Positions 26,766-35,852 of a stretch of 64,000 nt of DNA are shown here, piece by piece. The DNA comes from Chthonomonadales bacterium (GTDB lineage: Bacteria; Armatimonadota; Chthonomonadetes; Chthonomonadales; CAJBBX01). How positions within the stretch are numbered: position 1 is the first letter of the stretch; each line of letters opens with the position of its first letter. The notes beneath the pieces were generated by a model. The model saw only the letters and a program-made list of their open reading frames with translations. It was not told the origin of the DNA and made no database searches. The stretch covers positions 1-64,000 of the forward strand of contig JADLGO010000023.1 in NCBI GenBank assembly GCA_020849275.1, written 5' to 3'. The position numbers and the translations under genes are program-made.

Positions 26766-27643
26766 TCGAGGCCTTCGCCGCGCGCTCCGGCAGTCCGTCC
26801 GCCGAGGCCTGGCGCCGTCTGCGCCGCAACCCGGTCGCCGTGGCCAGCGGCACGCTCATCGTGCTGCTCGTGCTGCTCGCCCTCCTCGCCCCGCTCGTCG
26901 CCCCCTACGCCTACGACGCCGAGGACCGTGACAGCGCGCTCTCCGGCCCCACGGCGCGCCACCCCCTGGGCACCGACAACCTGGGCCACGACGTGCTCAG
27001 CCGCGTGCTCTACGGCGCGCGTGTCTCCCTGGCGGTGGGCCTGCTCGTGGAGGCCATTGAGGTGCTCATCGGGGTCTCGCTGGGGCTGCTGGCGGCCTAC
27101 AAGGGCGGAGTGTGGGACACGATCCTGATGCGAGTGACCGACGCCATGTTCGCCTTCCCGGACCTGCTCTTCGCCATCCTGCTCGTGGGCATACTCCGAC
27201 CGGAGTCCGCCGCCGCCAGCTTCCTGACGGTCTTCGTGGCCCTGGCGCTCGCCAACTGGCCCTCGATGGCCCGGTTGGTGCGCGGCCAGGCGCTTGCCGT
27301 GCGCGAGAAGGAGTTCGTGGAGGCGGCCCGCGCCATCGGTGTCAGCGACCGCGGCATCGTCCTGCGGCATATCCTGCCGAGCATGCTCGGCCCCATCATC
27401 GTGGCCGCCACGGTCGACATCGCCAACGTGATGCTCGCCGAGGCCACCCTGAGCTTCCTGGGCATCGGCATCCAGCCGCCCTACCCGAGCTGGGGTCGCA
27501 TGATCAACGACGCTCTGCCCTACCTGCGCTCTGCTCCCGCCCTGCTCTTCTACCCTGCCGCCATGCTCGGCCTCGTGGTCCTCTCCTTCAACTTCCTCGG
27601 CGACGCCCTGCGCGACGCAGTGGACCCTCGTCTGCGCCGGTAG
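26762..27643 (+). CDS. Peptide/nickel-type ABC transporter permease (DppC-like)
   Basis: A 293-aa partner of the preceding permease. RRNPVAVASGTLIVLLVLLA is the N-terminal OppC segment, ARHPLGTDNLGHDVLSRVLY is the family hallmark, and FVEAARAIGVSDRGIVLRHI is the EAA loop that contacts the ATPase. ATLSFLGIGIQPPYPSWGRM is also characteristic. The ATG overlaps the upstream stop by ATGA, so the two are made together. Confidence 0.94.
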   Translation: MIEAFAARSGSPSAEAWRRLRRNPVAVASGTLIVLLVLLALLAPLVAPYAYDAEDRDSALSGPTARHPLGTDNLGHDVLSRVLYGARVSLAVGLLVEAIEVLIGVSLGLLAAYKGGVWDTILMRVTDAMFAFPDLLFAILLVGILRPESAAASFLTVFVALALANWPSMARLVRGQALAVREKEFVEAARAIGVSDRGIVLRHILPSMLGPIIVAATVDIANVMLAEATLSFLGIGIQPPYPSWGRMINDALPYLRSAPALLFYPAAMLGLVVLSFNFLGDALRDAVDPRLRR

Positions 27644-27743
27644 GCCGTGCCCGCGGCCGTGGCGCGCACCGGAGAGCCTCTGGTATCATAAGCCGCTCCC
27701 GGCGGCTGCCTCGCGGCTCTCCGCCCGACGGGGTGAACGCGGC

Positions 27744-29405
27744 ATGCTCCGACTGCTCATCTGGACCCGTGTGCGGATGCTCTGGAACACGGCGCGCGCC
27801 AGCGCGCCGCGTCACCGCCTGCTGGCCGCGGGGCTCGGCCTCCTCGGCCTGCTCCTCTTCGCCGGCCTCTACCTCACCTTCCGCGGCGCGCTCGCCCTGG
27901 CGCCGCCCGGCCCCCCGGCCGCCGGCCTCGTACGCCAGATCTTCTTCCTCCTCTTTCTCTTCCTGCTGGCCGGCGCGGTCCCGTTCGTCGCCTCCACCCT
28001 GCTGCACTCCGCCGACTACGCGCTCCTCGGCGCTGCCCCGGTCTCGCCGCGCGTTGTGGTGGCCGCCAAACTGCTTGACGCCACGGTCACCAACGCCACG
28101 CAGTTCCTGGTCATCGGCCTGCCAGCCATCCTGGCCGCCGGAAGCGCGCTGCTGCTGCCCGCCCCCGCCTGGGCCGCGCTGCCTCCGCTCGTGCTGCTCT
28201 TCGTGTTGCTCCCCTCACTGCTCACGGCGCTGCTGCTGATGGCGGCGCTCTCCGCGCTGGGCATGCGCCGCGTGCGCGCCGCCATCGCCGCCGTCAATGG
28301 CGTGATGGCGCTCACCGTTTGCCTCACCATCGTCGCGCAGACGAGCGAGCTCGGCCTGGTTGGCGGCCTGGCGGCGATGCACGGGCACGCGCCGCTGGCC
28401 ATGAGCGGGCACCCACCGTTGACGCCGGGCACGACCGCCAGCCTGTCGCCATCCACCTGGTTCGCCGACGTGCTGGTGGCCCTTGCGGGGCCCTCGCCGG
28501 CGGGCGCCGCCGCGCCGGCCGCGGCCATCCTGCTGACGGTCGCCGGGCTCCTCGCTGCCTGCCTGGCGCTGGGCGACCGTCTGCTGCACGCCGCAGCGCT
28601 CGCGGAGGAGGGGGCCGGCCGGGTGGTGATGGGCGCGCGCTGGACCGCCAGGAGCGCCAAGCTCCTGGCGCCCCTGGCGCCCCCGATCGCCGGACTGATC
28701 CGCAAGGACGTCCGCTACATCCTGCGCGATAGCGTCCTGATGGGCCAGCTCGCCATGCCGCTCATCCTCTTCTGCGTGCCCTTCCTGCTCGGCGTTCAGT
28801 CGCCCTACCACCGCGCGCTCATCGCCGGCGAGCTCTACCCCTTCGCCGCCATGATGGTCGCCACCATCCTCTTCATGCAGTCCTCCATCCTGGCGCTCTC
28901 CATCCTCGGCCTGGAGGGCCGCGCCTTCTGGCTGCTCCTCACCTCGCCCAATGGCGGAGCGGCCGTGCTCTGGTCAAAGTGGCTGGCGGCCTCCGCCGTC
29001 TCGGGCGCGGCGGCGATCGCGCTGACAACCGCGGCCGCCTTCGCCTTCCGCGGGAGCGCACCGCAAGCGGCGGCGCACGCCGCCATCCTCGCGCTGGCCT
29101 CCACGGGCCTCTGCGGCATCGGTGTCGGCATCTCGGCGGCCCTACCGCGCTTCATCTACGAGAACCCGGCGCACCGCGTGAGCGCGTGGGCGCTCATACT
29201 CGGCTTCTGCGGCAGCGTGCTCTACGTGGGCCTCGGCGGCGGCGTGCTTGGCGCCGCCGCCCTCGCCGCGGCGCGGGCGCCGGAGCAGGCGGCGGCCATC
29301 TGGGCCGCCGGCGCGGCGCTGTTCGCCCTGCTGACCGCGGTAGCGGCCGTGGCGCCGATGGTCGTGGGCGCGGCCCGCATCTCCCGCTACCAGTGGCGGC
29401 ACTGA
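27744..29405 (+). CDS. ABC-2 type exporter membrane protein
   Basis: A 553-aa protein with many hydrophobic segments (around residues 27-50, 65-87, 120-180, 235-260, 330-400 and 430-530), mostly Ala/Leu/Val. It resembles the 'putative ABC exporter' membrane family. The loop STLLHSADYALLGAAPVSPR is the kind of SADxELLLxxPVS segment seen in ABC-2 exporters. No ATPase is adjacent; the nearest is at 33999-34934 on the opposite strand. A TATCAT box lies at 27684-27689. The substrate is unknown. Confidence 0.7.
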   Translation: MLRLLIWTRVRMLWNTARASAPRHRLLAAGLGLLGLLLFAGLYLTFRGALALAPPGPPAAGLVRQIFFLLFLFLLAGAVPFVASTLLHSADYALLGAAPVSPRVVVAAKLLDATVTNATQFLVIGLPAILAAGSALLLPAPAWAALPPLVLLFVLLPSLLTALLLMAALSALGMRRVRAAIAAVNGVMALTVCLTIVAQTSELGLVGGLAAMHGHAPLAMSGHPPLTPGTTASLSPSTWFADVLVALAGPSPAGAAAPAAAILLTVAGLLAACLALGDRLLHAAALAEEGAGRVVMGARWTARSAKLLAPLAPPIAGLIRKDVRYILRDSVLMGQLAMPLILFCVPFLLGVQSPYHRALIAGELYPFAAMMVATILFMQSSILALSILGLEGRAFWLLLTSPNGGAAVLWSKWLAASAVSGAAAIALTTAAAFAFRGSAPQAAAHAAILALASTGLCGIGVGISAALPRFIYENPAHRVSAWALILGFCGSVLYVGLGGGVLGAAALAAARAPEQAAAIWAAGAALFALLTAVAAVAPMVVGAARISRYQWRH

Positions 29406-29502
29406 CGGGCAGGGAACGCTGCCCCGCGCCCCGAACCCTGCTCCGGGTACGGCAGAGTTCGGCGCAAGCGGTGCCGGCCCGCAACGAATGCGGAGGGGCG
29501 GC

Positions 29503-31623
29503 ATGTCAGCTGAGGTGAACCGGAGGCAGTTGCTGCAGCTGGGCGCCGCGGCGGCGGCGAGCCTTGCGGCCGGCGGAGCCGGCGCGGCGCCGCCGGGCAG
29601 CGCATCGATCATCGAGGGCGTCGGCCACTACCAGGTGATGGACCCGCTCTTCGAGGCGGTGCGCGTGGCGCTGGCGCACCGCGGGGACACGTACCCGCCC
29701 GAGTACGTGCAGGGCATCTCGGGCTCGGCCTTCCGGATGGGCGGTGTCTGCCCATGCGCCCCAACGTCCTCCTACGCCACCTGGCCAGACGAGCTCGCGC
29801 GCACGCTTGGGTACGAGGCCGACTGGCTCAAGGGGTGGGGCCCGGGCGTCGACCAGCGCCGCCGCATGCTCGAGGTGCTGGAGCGCGTGCGCGCCGAGGT
29901 GCGCGCTGGCCGCCCGGCGCTCGTGTGGCACGCCTTCTCGAGCTATGAATGGGACGTGGTGTGCGGCTTTGACGACGCCGAGCGGCTCGTAGGGCGCGGC
30001 TCCCACGCCGGGGCCCAGGAGTACGCCGCAGCGCCCCAGGAGCGCCCGGCCGCCTGCGACATCATCCCCGGGGCGATCGTGATCGGCCGCAAGGTGGGCA
30101 CGCTCGACCGCCGCCGGGCGGAGCTGGACGCGCTCGAGGAGGCGGTGCGCCACGCGCGTTCTCCTCGCGACTGCTTCCTGGCGGAGGGGGGCGATCGCGC
30201 CATCCCCTGGTGCTTCCGCGAGGGCCTGGCCTGCTATGACGCCTGGATCCGCGGTTTCCACGCCGACCCCGAGCGCGTGCCGGGGGCCGGCGACCGCTAC
30301 TGCGCCGGCGTCTACGCGAGCACGCGGAGCGCCGCGCCCGCCTTCCTTCGTGAGTTGGCGGGGCGCTACCCGGCTGCGCGCGAGCACCTGGAGCGCGCCG
30401 CCGAGCGATTCGCCGAGGACGCCGCCGCGCTGCGCGAGGGCCGCGACGCGCTGCTGGAGGGCTGGGACGGCTGGAGGCAACCGGACCGACGCAAGGCGCG
30501 GCGCATGCTCGCCCTGCTGCGCCGCGCGCGTGGGGCCCACGCGGCGGCGATGCGCGAGCTGGAGGGCGCGCTGAGGATCCTGGCGCCCGAGCGCGCGCAG
30601 GCGGCGCGGCGGCCCGCGCGCGTGGAGCGCGGCGAGGGGCGGGCGGTGGTCCGCGGCATGGGCGCGCTCGAGCGGGGCCGCGGAGAGGCCTGCACCTTCG
30701 TCGGCGCGCTGGCGAGCGCGCTGAAGACCACGGAGCACCCCTATCGCTACGTCGACCTGATGGGCCTCTCTGGCCTGGCGTTCCGCGCGCGATGGTCGAA
30801 CGACGACACCGCCACGAAGTGGTGTCCCTCCTGCGCGGTCGGCGAGATGCCGGACGAGATGGACGCGCTGTCCCGGCTCACAGGATGGGAGTTGCGCGTC
30901 GAGACCCATGCCAACTCCACCGCGCCGGACCCCACCCGCGCGGAACGCTTGCGCGCGGCGCTGGAGGCCGGGAGGCCCGTCCTGACCTACGCGGGCTCGA
31001 CCGACGTGGCCCTGGCCTGCGGCTTCGAGGACGGGGGGCGCACCCTGCTGGTGTGGAGGTATGGCTCCGGCGACGCGCCGACACGACTCCCCGCCGAGCG
31101 GCTCGGCCCCATGCAGGTCTACCTGGGGCGCTGGCGGCGGCCCCCCGGCCTGGCCACCGCTCTGCGCGAGGCGCTGTGCCTGGCGGTGCGCAACGCGCGG
31201 CGGGAGCGCCACGACGGCGGCATCGCCGGCCGCGAGTACTGGTACGGCGACGCAGCGCTGGCGGCCTGGATCCGCGACCTGGAGCGCTGGGATGGGCTCG
31301 CCGAGGCGTCGCGCCAGGCGCTGCGAGGGCTGCACCGGTGGGTGCTCGGCTCGCTCTACGACGCGCGAAAGGCGGCCGTGAGCTTCCTGCGCGACTGGAG
31401 CCTGGCCACGGACGGAGCGCCGCGCGCCGCATTGACGCGGGCGGCGGACCGGTATGCCGCGGAGGTCACGCTGCTGGAGAGCGTGCTGCCGCCGCCCGGC
31501 GATGAGCCCGACTGGGGCCTGGCGGGCCGCGCGGACGCGGTGAGCGCGCTGCGACGGACCCGGAGGATGGAGGTGGAGGCCGTTGGCGACCTCTCCCGCG
31601 CGGCGGAGGGGATGGCCGGGTAG
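29503..31623 (+). CDS. Secreted protein with two copies of a cysteine-peptidase-like (BtrH/C39-like) domain
   Basis: From the ATG at 29503 (GGAGGGG 4 nt upstream) the protein is 706 aa. The N-terminus (NRRQLLQLGAAAAASLAAGG) looks like a Tat-type signal. The mature part is two homologous halves. GISGSAFRMGG and LGYEADW in the first match GLSGLAFRARW and LTGWELR in the second. RPALVWHAFSSYEWDVVCGF matches RPVLTYAGSTDVALACGF. Each half ends with a GLACYDAWIRG / AALAAWIRDLE helix and a long alpha-helical tail. The fold resembles BtrH N-terminal or C39-like domains; catalytic residues are not clear. Function unknown. Confidence 0.65.
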   Translation: MSAEVNRRQLLQLGAAAAASLAAGGAGAAPPGSASIIEGVGHYQVMDPLFEAVRVALAHRGDTYPPEYVQGISGSAFRMGGVCPCAPTSSYATWPDELARTLGYEADWLKGWGPGVDQRRRMLEVLERVRAEVRAGRPALVWHAFSSYEWDVVCGFDDAERLVGRGSHAGAQEYAAAPQERPAACDIIPGAIVIGRKVGTLDRRRAELDALEEAVRHARSPRDCFLAEGGDRAIPWCFREGLACYDAWIRGFHADPERVPGAGDRYCAGVYASTRSAAPAFLRELAGRYPAAREHLERAAERFAEDAAALREGRDALLEGWDGWRQPDRRKARRMLALLRRARGAHAAAMRELEGALRILAPERAQAARRPARVERGEGRAVVRGMGALERGRGEACTFVGALASALKTTEHPYRYVDLMGLSGLAFRARWSNDDTATKWCPSCAVGEMPDEMDALSRLTGWELRVETHANSTAPDPTRAERLRAALEAGRPVLTYAGSTDVALACGFEDGGRTLLVWRYGSGDAPTRLPAERLGPMQVYLGRWRRPPGLATALREALCLAVRNARRERHDGGIAGREYWYGDAALAAWIRDLERWDGLAEASRQALRGLHRWVLGSLYDARKAAVSFLRDWSLATDGAPRAALTRAADRYAAEVTLLESVLPPPGDEPDWGLAGRADAVSALRRTRRMEVEAVGDLSRAAEGMAG

Positions 31624-31662
31624 GCGGCCCCGAGCCTCGCGGTGGCCAGGCCTCGGGGGCGG

Positions 31663-31698
31663 GCGGACCCGCCCCGCCTCGCGGCGGCGCGGGTCCGC
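31663..31698. terminator. Hairpin between convergent genes
   Basis: A perfect 10-bp inverted repeat (31663-31672 with 31689-31698, loop 16 nt) lies between the end of the two-domain protein (31623, plus) and the end of the isomerase (31722, minus). It has no T-run. Position suggests a bidirectional terminator. Confidence 0.45.
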
Positions 31699-31721
31699 TG
31701 ATGCGCGCGGCCGCCGGCGGC

Positions 31722-32729
31722 CTACTCCTTGGCGAACGCCGCGTCGAAGGCCAGCTTCGAGGGCTCAAAGTCCAGCGTCCGCACGAAGCCGCAGGCCTCC
31801 GCGGCGCCGTGCTCCCGGTCCATGCCGCTGTCCTCCCACTCCACCGACAGCGGACCCTGGTAGTTGATCTGGTTGAGGGCGCGGACGATCTCCTCGAAGT
31901 CGATGGAGCCGCGACCCAGCGAGCGGAAGTCCCAGTAGCGGTCGCGGTTGCCGAAGTCCAGGTGGCCGCCGAAGACGCCGCTCGGCTTCGGCACGGGCGA
32001 CCAGTAGACGTCCTTCATGTGCACGTGCACGATGTGGTCGGCGAACTCGTAGAGGAACTGCACGTAGTCGACCCCCTGGTAGCCCAGGTGGCTCGGGTCG
32101 TAGTTGAAGCCGAAGGCCGGGTGGTTGTCGAGCGCCTGGAGCGTCCGCCGGGCGCTGGCGATGTCGAAGGCGATCTCGGTGGGGTGCACCTCCAGGGCGA
32201 ACCGGACGCCACACTCCTGGAAGACGTCGAGGATCGGCGTCCAGCGCTCCTTGAGGAGCGCGTAACCCGCGTCGATCTGGCCGGGCACGTTCGGCGGGAA
32301 CGAGTAGAGCAGATGCCAGATGGAGGAGCCGGTGAAGCCGTTGACGATCCGAACGCCCAGGTTCCTGGCGGCGCGGGCGGTCCGCTTCATCTCCTCGGCC
32401 GCGCGCGCGTTGACTCCGGCGGGATCACCGTCGCCCCAGACGGCCGGGGGCACGATGGATTGGTGCCGCTCGTCGATGCGGTCCAGCACGGCCTGCCCCA
32501 CCAGGTGCGCCGCGATCGCCCACACGTTCAGGCCGCTCCGGGCCAGGATCTCGTGGCGAGAGCGGCAGTAGGCGTCGGCGTCGGGGCCGGCGGCCTGGCT
32601 CACATCGAAGTGGTCGCCCCAGCAGGCCAGCTCCAGCCCGTCGTAGCCGAACTCCCGGGCCTTTGGCGCCAGCGTGGCGAGGGGCAGGTCCGCCCACTGG
32701 CCGGTGACGAGGGTGATAGGTCGAGCCAT
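31722..32729 (-). CDS. Sugar phosphate isomerase/epimerase (AP-endonuclease-2-like TIM barrel)
   Basis: A 335-aa TIM-barrel protein. It opens [68 protein letters not shown] and HVHMKDVYW carry the metal-binding Glu, His and Asp residues of the family. It probably isomerises or epimerises a sugar or inositol-type intermediate. It follows a Gfo/Idh/MocA oxidoreductase by 62 nt, a pairing typical of polyol or keto-sugar pathways. The substrate cannot be told. Confidence 0.9.
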   Translation of the reverse strand: MARPITLVTGQWADLPLATLAPKAREFGYDGLELACWGDHFDVSQAAGPDADAYCRSRHEILARSGLNVWAIAAHLVGQAVLDRIDERHQSIVPPAVWGDGDPAGVNARAAEEMKRTARAARNLGVRIVNGFTGSSIWHLLYSFPPNVPGQIDAGYALLKERWTPILDVFQECGVRFALEVHPTEIAFDIASARRTLQALDNHPAFGFNYDPSHLGYQGVDYVQFLYEFADHIVHVHMKDVYWSPVPKPSGVFGGHLDFGNRDRYWDFRSLGRGSIDFEEIVRALNQINYQGPLSVEWEDSGMDREHGAAEACGFVRTLDFEPSKLAFDAAFAKE

Positions 32730-32791
32730 GTCATCGATCTCCTCTGCGGGATTCGCGCCCGCGGCGCCCGGCCCCGCCGGACGCCCGGGCG

Positions 32792-33850
32792 TCACTTGAC
32801 GGCCACCGACGCGCCGGTACGCGCCGACTCGTAGATGCCGTCCAGGATCTTCATCACGTCCTGCGCCTGCTCCACGGTGGCAAGGGGCTGTCTGCCCTGC
32901 ACGATGCAGTCCACGAAGTGCGCCACCTCCGCCTCGTGGCCGTTCACCTCGGGATGCTGTGGCAGGATGTCGACGGGCTTGCCGTGGTGCTCGGTGAACA
33001 CGCGCAGCGGCTCCAGCGTCGCGCCGCCCTGGGTGCCGTAGACCTCGCTGTAGAGCCGCTCCCCCGCGCAGTGCTGCGCCCACGAGGCCTCCAGCGTCAG
33101 CGTAGCGCCGTTGTCGAAGCGCACCTGCGCGGCGGCCAGGTCCTCCACATCGAACGCGCCGCCCTTCACCGGCACGCCCCAACCGCCCATGCCCTTGCCC
33201 TCCGGGCCGAACTTGGCGTAGGTCGCGCCGAACACCGAGGCCGGCCGCGGGCTGCCCATCAGGTAGAGCGTGAGGTCCAGCGCGTGCACGCCGATGTCGA
33301 TGAGCGAGCCGCCGCCGGACGTCGCCTTGCGCGTGAACCAGCCTCCCATGCCGGGGATCCCGTAGCGGCGGACCCAGCCGCACCGCGCGTAGTAGATCTC
33401 GCCAAGCTCGCCGCCCTCCGCATACCCCTTCAGCACCTGCGTGTCGCCGCGAAACCGGTTGTTCATGCCGACCATGAACAGCGCCTTCGACTTGCGCGCC
33501 GCCTCGACGATCTTCGCCCCCTCCGCCGCGCTGGAGGCAAGCGGCTTCTCGCAGAGCACGTGGATCCCGGCGCCGAGCGCGGCAACCGCCACGGGCGCGT
33601 GCAGGGCGTTGGGTGTGCAGACGGAGAGGGCGTCCAGGCTCGCCTCGGCGATCATAGTCTCATAGTCACTGTAGACGCTGGCTACGCCGAACTCGTCGGC
33701 CACGCGGCGGGCACGGTCCGCGTCAATATCGCACAACGCCACAAGCTGGGCGTTGGGGCACTTGCCGTATCCACGCGCGTGGACGCGACCTATCCCCACG
33801 CCCACGATGCCGACACGCACGACGTCCGACTTCTTCGATCTTCTGGCCAA
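32792..33850 (-). CDS. Gfo/Idh/MocA family oxidoreductase
   Basis: A 352-aa NAD(P)-dependent dehydrogenase. The Rossmann motif is [18 protein letters not shown] (residues 11-28), [15 protein letters not shown] is the EKP motif, and [15 protein letters not shown] carries the catalytic-region His. It oxidises a sugar or cyclitol hydroxyl. It sits just upstream of a TIM-barrel isomerase in the same direction. A weak minus-strand TAGAAT box lies at 33950-33955. Confidence 0.94.
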   Translation of the reverse strand: MARRSKKSDVVRVGIVGVGIGRVHARGYGKCPNAQLVALCDIDADRARRVADEFGVASVYSDYETMIAEASLDALSVCTPNALHAPVAVAALGAGIHVLCEKPLASSAAEGAKIVEAARKSKALFMVGMNNRFRGDTQVLKGYAEGGELGEIYYARCGWVRRYGIPGMGGWFTRKATSGGGSLIDIGVHALDLTLYLMGSPRPASVFGATYAKFGPEGKGMGGWGVPVKGGAFDVEDLAAAQVRFDNGATLTLEASWAQHCAGERLYSEVYGTQGGATLEPLRVFTEHHGKPVDILPQHPEVNGHEAEVAHFVDCIVQGRQPLATVEQAQDVMKILDGIYESARTGASVAVK

Positions 33851-33998
33851 GGCGGATCTCCTCTAGCGGCCTGAGTGGGGGCTCGGCGGGCAGACAATGG
33901 GCGGGGGCACCCGCACCCGATCGGGGAGGCCGCCGCCGCTCCAGCGCCCATTCTATCACACCGCCCGCCGGCTGTACAGGGGCGCGGCGCTCGCCGGA

Positions 33999-34934
33999 TC
34001 AGCCACGCAGCTTCTCGTGGACCTCCCACAGTGAGGGCCGGCGCAGGTAGACCGCGCGGATGCCGCCCGCCGGGTGGCGGAAGAGGTGCGCGGCGGTCGC
34101 CACGCCGTCCGCGGCCGAGAAGCGCAGCCCCTCGCCCGTCTCCATGATCTCCACGTCGAAGATGCCGCGCAGCGTGCGCTGGACCGCCTCCGGGTCGGCG
34201 GCCTCCACACACATGCGCTCCGGAGCATGACGCGCCAGCAGCTCGGACGGCGGGGCGAGGGCCAGCGCGTGGCCCCGCGCGAGCATGAGCACGCGGTCGG
34301 CGCGCTCGGCCTCCGCACTGCTCGTGGTGGCGTGCACCACCGCCATGCCCTCGCGCTCGCGGCAAGCGTCCAGGTAGGCGAACAGGCGGGCGGTAACCGG
34401 CTCCGGCAGGCGGGCGGTGAGGTTGTCGAGCAACACGAGCGAGGGACGGTGCACGATGGCGGCGGCCAGCGTAAGGGCATCTTGCGCGCCCCGGCTCAGC
34501 TCATGCACGTGGCGGTCGCGGTCGCGGTAGAGGTCGAGCGCCTCGAGCGCGTCGGCGAGCCAGCGCCGCCGGTGCACGGTGGGAACGTCGCTGCGCGCGA
34601 GTTGGAGCCCGAGCTTCTGCCGCACCGTGAGCAGGCGTGACAGGCGGTTCTCCTCGGCGGCGTAGCCCACCGCGCGCGCGGCGGAGCGCCGCGGCGAGCG
34701 GACGTAGACCTCGCCGGCCTCGGGCTCCTGCCTGCCGGCGAGCAGGCGCAGCACGGTCGTCTTGCCGCTTCCGGAGGGGCCGAAGAGCGCGAGCCACTCG
34801 CCGCGCGAGACGGCGAGGGACAGGTCCGCCACGCCGCCTCCTCGGCGGTAGCGCGCGGTGACGTCGCGCAGCTCCGCCACCAGGTCGGCGGGCCGCGGGT
34901 CGGCCTCGGACTGCGCGCGCGGTCGGCGGCTCAT
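33999..34934 (-). CDS. ABC transporter ATP-binding protein with degenerate Walker B
   Basis: From the ATG at 34934 the protein is 311 aa. Walker A is FGPSGSGKTTVLRLLAG. The signature is HELSRGAQDALTLAAA rather than LSGGQ. Walker B is PSLVLLDNLTARLP, in which the Asp is followed by Asn-Leu instead of Glu-Pro, so the catalytic Glu is missing. The H-loop is replaced by VVHATTSSAEAERAD. The C-terminal 90 residues end in VYLRRPSLWEVHEKL, a DUF4162-like tail. It could partner the ABC-2 exporter at 27744, but nothing links them physically. ATP hydrolysis may be weak. Confidence 0.85.
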   Translation of the reverse strand: MSRRPRAQSEADPRPADLVAELRDVTARYRRGGGVADLSLAVSRGEWLALFGPSGSGKTTVLRLLAGRQEPEAGEVYVRSPRRSAARAVGYAAEENRLSRLLTVRQKLGLQLARSDVPTVHRRRWLADALEALDLYRDRDRHVHELSRGAQDALTLAAAIVHRPSLVLLDNLTARLPEPVTARLFAYLDACREREGMAVVHATTSSAEAERADRVLMLARGHALALAPPSELLARHAPERMCVEAADPEAVQRTLRGIFDVEIMETGEGLRFSAADGVATAAHLFRHPAGGIRAVYLRRPSLWEVHEKLRG

Positions 34935-35096
34935 GCGTTCGTCCGTATCTCCCGGAGCGGCGCGAAGCCGACCGGGGCCGTGGGAGGCACCGGGCGCGAC
35001 AGCCTGCTGGGGCCGGCGCCCCTCCCTCGGCGCCGCCATACTGCCGTGCGTCGGGCGGCGCGGCAAGGGGCCGGTCGCGGGCCCGGCGACCCGGCG

Positions 35097-35852
35097 CTAC
35101 ACGCGCCCGCCGTTCACCCGCACCACCTGCCCCGTCACAAAACCCGCCAGGTCGCTGACGAGCAGCAGCACGGCCCCCGCCACGTCCTCCGGCGTGCCGA
35201 CCCGGCGCAGCGCCGTCTCCGCCACGATCCGCCGCTGCCCGTCCGAGAGATGCTCGTAGCCGACCGGCGTCGTCGCCGTGTGGCCCGGCGAGACAACGTT
35301 GACGCGCACGCCCTCGGGGCCCCACTCCTGCGCCAGCACGCGGGCCAGGTGATTCACGGCGGCCTTGCTCGCGCCGTAGGCGCCGAGCCCCGCGATAGGG
35401 TCATGGCCGGCGCCGGAGGAAACGAAGACGACGCTGCCGCCCCGGCGCATCGCGCCGTGGACCGCCTGAGCCACGTAGACGTGGCCGTGCACATTGACGT
35501 CGAACGGACGCCTCCAGTCGGTCGGGGCGGCCTGCGCGATCGGGCCGGAGGAGCCCGCCGCCGCGTCCAGCACGAGCACATCCAGCCCGTCGCCAAGGCG
35601 CTTCAGGGCGGAGGCGCACGCCCGACTGGCCTCCTCCGGCACGGCAATGTCGGCGCGCACGGCGAAGTGGCCTCCGGGCCCCACGCTGCTCAGGACCTCC
35701 TCCGCCTCGCGAGCGGCGTCGTCGTCGACGCAATACATCATCGCCACGCGCGCGCCGGCCTCCGCCAGCCGCCGCGAGATGGCCCGCCCGATTCCGCGCG
35801 TGCCTCCCGTCACCAGCGCGCTCCGGCCGGTAAGGTCGATGGTCACGGCCAC
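35097..35852 (-). CDS. Short-chain dehydrogenase/reductase (FabG-like)
   Basis: A 251-aa classical SDR. ALVTGGTRGIGRAISRRLAE is the TGxxxGxG cofactor motif, VVFVSSGAG carries the catalytic Ser, and YGASKAAVNHLARVLAQEWG the YxxxK pair. VNVVSPGHTATTP and FVTGQVVRVNGGRV are standard. I chose the GTG at 35852, with GAGGAGG 7 nt upstream, over longer starts inside the previous gene. It overlaps that gene's stop by 10 nt. Substrate unknown. Confidence 0.92.
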   Translation of the reverse strand: MAVTIDLTGRSALVTGGTRGIGRAISRRLAEAGARVAMMYCVDDDAAREAEEVLSSVGPGGHFAVRADIAVPEEASRACASALKRLGDGLDVLVLDAAAGSSGPIAQAAPTDWRRPFDVNVHGHVYVAQAVHGAMRRGGSVVFVSSGAGHDPIAGLGAYGASKAAVNHLARVLAQEWGPEGVRVNVVSPGHTATTPVGYEHLSDGQRRIVAETALRRVGTPEDVAGAVLLLVSDLAGFVTGQVVRVNGGRV

